From Burkholderiales bacterium (GTDB taxonomy: Bacteria > Pseudomonadota > Gammaproteobacteria > Burkholderiales > Burkholderiaceae_C), in contig JAABPT010000089.1 of NCBI GenBank assembly GCA_011391855.1, positions 1 through 6,432 of the forward strand: 6,432 nucleotides of DNA, given 5' to 3'. How positions within the stretch are numbered: position 1 is the stretch's first letter; each line of letters starts with the position of its first letter. Of the stretch, positions 4,428-6,432 are shown in pieces. Below the pieces are notes generated by a model. The model was not told where the DNA came from and made no database searches. It saw only the letters and a list, made by a program, of their open reading frames with translations. Made by a program: the position numbers and the translations under genes.

Positions 4428-6432
4428 ATGCAGCGATCGCTGTTCCTGTCGTTGTTCCTGTCGCTGATCGTGCGCGAGTGGCGCCACCACCCGTGGCGCC
4501 ACGGCGTGGCGCTGCTGGCGGTGGCGCTGGGCGTGGCGCTGGCGTTTTCGGTGCACCTCATCAACAACTCGGCGCTGAGCGAATTCTCGGCTGCCGTGCG
4601 CGCCGCCAACGGCGAGCCCGACCTCACGCTGCGCGGCCCGCGCGCCGGCTTCGACGACAGCGTGTTCGAACGCGTGGCCGCCGACCCCGGCGTGCAGATC
4701 GCCAGCCCGGTGCTGGAGATCGACACCTACGCCGCCACTTCCGGCGGCCAGCGCGTGGCGGTGCGGGTGCTGGGCATCGACAGCTTGCTCGCTGCGCCGC
4801 TGGCCCCGGCGCTGCTGCCGCGACCAGCCACCGGCGAGGACCGGCTCGTCTTCCTGGACCCCGACGCCGCCTTCCCCAACACCGCCGCGCGCGACCAGCT
4901 CGGCCTGACCGACGGCGCCACCGTGGCACTGCAGTCCGGCCCCGGCTGGCAGCGCCTGCGCGTGGCCGGCACGGTACCGGCGGCCGGCGTGCCGCTGGTG
5001 GTGATGGACCTGGCCGGCGCGCAGCAGCACTTCGGCAGCCTGGGCCGCATCTCGCGCATCGACCTGCGGCTGGTGCCGGGCACCGACCGCGCGGCCTTGC
5101 TGGTGCGACTGGCGCTTCCCGCCGGCGTGGCTGCGGTGCCGGCCGACGAAGCCGAGCAGCGCGTCTCGCAGCTTTCCCGCGCCTACCGCGTCAACCTCAC
5201 GGTGCTGGCCCTGGTGGCGCTGTTCGTCGGCGCCTTCCTGGTGTTTTCGGTGGTGTCGCTGTCGGTGGCGCAGCGCACGCCTTCGCTGGCCCTGCTGGGC
5301 GTGCTGGGGCTCACGGCGCGCGAGCGCCGGCAACTGGTGCTGCTGGAATGCGGGCTGCTCGGCGCCGCGGGCAGTGTCCTCGGCCTGCTGCTGGGCACGG
5401 GCATGGCTGCGGCGGCGCTGCGGCTGCTGGCCGGCGACCTGGGCGGCGGCTATTTCCCGGGCATCGTGCCGCCGCTGCAGGTGGGCGCCGGCGGCGTGCT
5501 GGTATTCGGGCTGCTGGGCACCGCTTCCGCGCTGGTCGGCGGCTGGGTGCCGGCCTTGCATGCCGAGCGCATCGCCCCGGCGCTGGCGCTCAAGGGCCTC
5601 GGCACGCCGGAATCGCTGGTGCCGCCCACCTGGCCGGGCGTGGCGCTGCTGATGCTGGGCACGGCGGCGGCGTTCGCGCCGCCGATCGCCGGGCTGCCGC
5701 TGGCGGCCTATATCGCCGTGGCGGCGCTGCTGTTCGGCGGCGTGGCGCTGGTGCCGGCCGTCGTGCACGCGCTGCTGGCCGCCGTGCCACCGCTGCGCGG
5801 CGCGCTGCCGCTCTTGGCCGTGCAGCGCGCGCGCTTCCAGCGCCGCACCGCCACCGCGGCGGTGGCCGGCGTGGTCGCCAGCCTGGCGCTTTCGGTGGCG
5901 CTGACGGTGATGGTGGCGAGCTTTCGCGTCGGCGTCAGCGACTGGCTCGGCACCATCCTGCCGGCCGACCTGTATGCCCGCAGCGCCGCCACCAGCGCCA
6001 CCAGTGACCAGGCCTGGCTGCCGCCCGAGTTCCTGGCCCGGGCGGCGGACGTGCCTGGGGTGGAGCGGCTGCAGGCGTCGCGCATCCGTTCGCTGCAGCT
6101 GGTACCCGGGCGGCCGGCGGTGGCGCTGATCTCGCGTCCGCTGGACAACCCCGCCGAGGCGCTGCCCTTGCTGGAAGCGCCACTGCCGGAGCGCGCGGGC
6201 GAGGTGGGCGTGTTCGTCAGCGAAGCCATGGTGGCGCTTTACGACGCCCGGCCCGGCAGCATGATCAACCTGCCGCTGGCTGAAACGCCGGTGCCGGCAC
6301 GTGTGCTCGGCGTCTGGCGCGACTATGCACGCCAGTTCGGCACCATCGTCATCGACGACGCGGACTACCGGCGCCTCACCGGCGACGAGCGCATCAACGA
6401 CCTGGCGCTATGGCTGCAGCCCCAGGCCGACC
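4428..6432 (+). CDS. ABC transporter permease, FtsX/MacB-domain (YbbP-like), partial at the C-terminus
   Basis: The frame beginning at ATG 4428 stays open to the window end (668 codons), so the C-terminus is missing. The order seen is: TM1 at about 25-45 (GVALLAVALGVALAF); a periplasmic MacB-like domain at about 48-255; a first FtsX-type block with TMs near 256-282, 303-335 and 352-378; two hydrophobic segments near 402-450; another TM near 474-500 (VAGVVASLALSVALTVMV); then a second periplasmic domain from about 501 to the edge. This duplicated architecture is that of YbbP-like permeases of roughly 800 residues, so about three more TMs should follow. The cytoplasmic stretch QRTPSLALLGVLGLTARERR is the expected ATPase coupling region. 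It probably exports or extracts a lipophilic molecule with the upstream ATPase. No Shine-Dalgarno is visible before the ATG, so translation may depend on coupling to the ATPase gene. The substrate is not identifiable. Confidence 0.92.
   Translation, partial: MQRSLFLSLFLSLIVREWRHHPWRHGVALLAVALGVALAFSVHLINNSALSEFSAAVRAANGEPDLTLRGPRAGFDDSVFERVAADPGVQIASPVLEIDTYAATSGGQRVAVRVLGIDSLLAAPLAPALLPRPATGEDRLVFLDPDAAFPNTAARDQLGLTDGATVALQSGPGWQRLRVAGTVPAAGVPLVVMDLAGAQQHFGSLGRISRIDLRLVPGTDRAALLVRLALPAGVAAVPADEAEQRVSQLSRAYRVNLTVLALVALFVGAFLVFSVVSLSVAQRTPSLALLGVLGLTARERRQLVLLECGLLGAAGSVLGLLLGTGMAAAALRLLAGDLGGGYFPGIVPPLQVGAGGVLVFGLLGTASALVGGWVPALHAERIAPALALKGLGTPESLVPPTWPGVALLMLGTAAAFAPPIAGLPLAAYIAVAALLFGGVALVPAVVHALLAAVPPLRGALPLLAVQRARFQRRTATAAVAGVVASLALSVALTVMVASFRVGVSDWLGTILPADLYARSAATSATSDQAWLPPEFLARAADVPGVERLQASRIRSLQLVPGRPAVALISRPLDNPAEALPLLEAPLPERAGEVGVFVSEAMVALYDARPGSMINLPLAETPVPARVLGVWRDYARQFGTIVIDDADYRRLTGDERINDLALWLQPQAD
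4440..4463 (+). repeat. Tandem 12-bp repeat at the start of the permease gene
   Basis: CTGTTCCTGTCG (4440-4451) is followed at once by TTGTTCCTGTCG (4452-4463), identical at 11 of 12 positions. It is in frame and encodes LFLS twice (residues 5-12), before the Arg/His-rich stretch that precedes TM1. It may be a slipped-strand duplication that lengthened the N-terminus by four residues. Confidence 0.6.

Noticed and set aside
3534..5768. A 744-codon open frame on the minus strand opposite the SDR, ATPase and permease genes
   Set aside because: It is rich in Arg, His, Gln, Ala and Gly, has no recognisable domain, and runs antisense to genes with intact motifs. It is a GC-driven shadow frame.
4385..6007. 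A 540-codon plus-strand frame overlapping the permease
   Set aside because: It is very Ala/Gly/Arg-rich and domain-free. The frame from 4428 gives clear transmembrane segments and stays open to the window end, so it is the real gene.
1..6432. Mobile element, CRISPR array, tRNA or rRNA
   Set aside because: No transposase or integrase motifs, regularly spaced long repeats, or tRNA/rRNA-like sequences were seen, and coding style is uniform across the window.

Overview
The window is GC-rich bacterial chromosome with strong G/C preference at third codon positions and tightly packed genes. The gene set (SCOT-type CoA-transferase beside a PAS-LuxR regulator, YceH, MacB/YbbP-class ABC exporter) and the protein style suggest a betaproteobacterium of the Burkholderiales, probably Comamonadaceae-like. 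This placement is inference from the sequence; no database search was possible.

Layout. (1) 1-339, minus strand: the N-terminal 113 residues of 3-oxoacid CoA-transferase subunit A (scoA), cut by the left edge. (2) 340-442: a divergent control region with a helically phased array of four ACGTAR-like elements. (3) 443-1030, plus strand: a 195-aa regulator with a PAS-like N-terminus and a LuxR/GerE-type HTH, starting at TTG. (4) 1031-1087: a short gap with two mutually exclusive hairpins, one covering the next start codon. (5) 1088-1759, plus: a glutathione S-transferase. (6) 1760-1790: a 31-nt convergent gap with no visible terminator. (7) 3672-1791, minus: a probable three-gene operon reading SDR oxidoreductase, then yceH, then a hotdog-fold acyl-CoA thioesterase, with gaps of 3 and 25 nt. 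(8) 3673-3756: a divergent promoter region containing a perfect 10-bp palindrome. (9) 3757-6432, plus: an ABC ATPase and its large FtsX/MacB-type permease. The permease runs off the right edge after 668 codons with no stop.

How they work together. The left end has an acyl-CoA/ketone-body theme, in which the PAS-LuxR protein is the obvious candidate regulator of scoA and of itself. The middle operon pairs an SDR and a thioesterase, both plausible in acyl-CoA or fatty-acid metabolism, with the functionally obscure winged-helix protein YceH. The right end is a two-component ABC system of the LolCDE/MacB/YbbAP type. Such systems usually extract or move lipophilic substrates at the inner membrane rather than import nutrients.

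Most of the window is ordinary core-genome content, with no sign of mobile elements, CRISPR, tRNA or rRNA. The least explained signals are the phased ACGTAR array between scoA and the regulator, and the alternative hairpins at the GST start codon.
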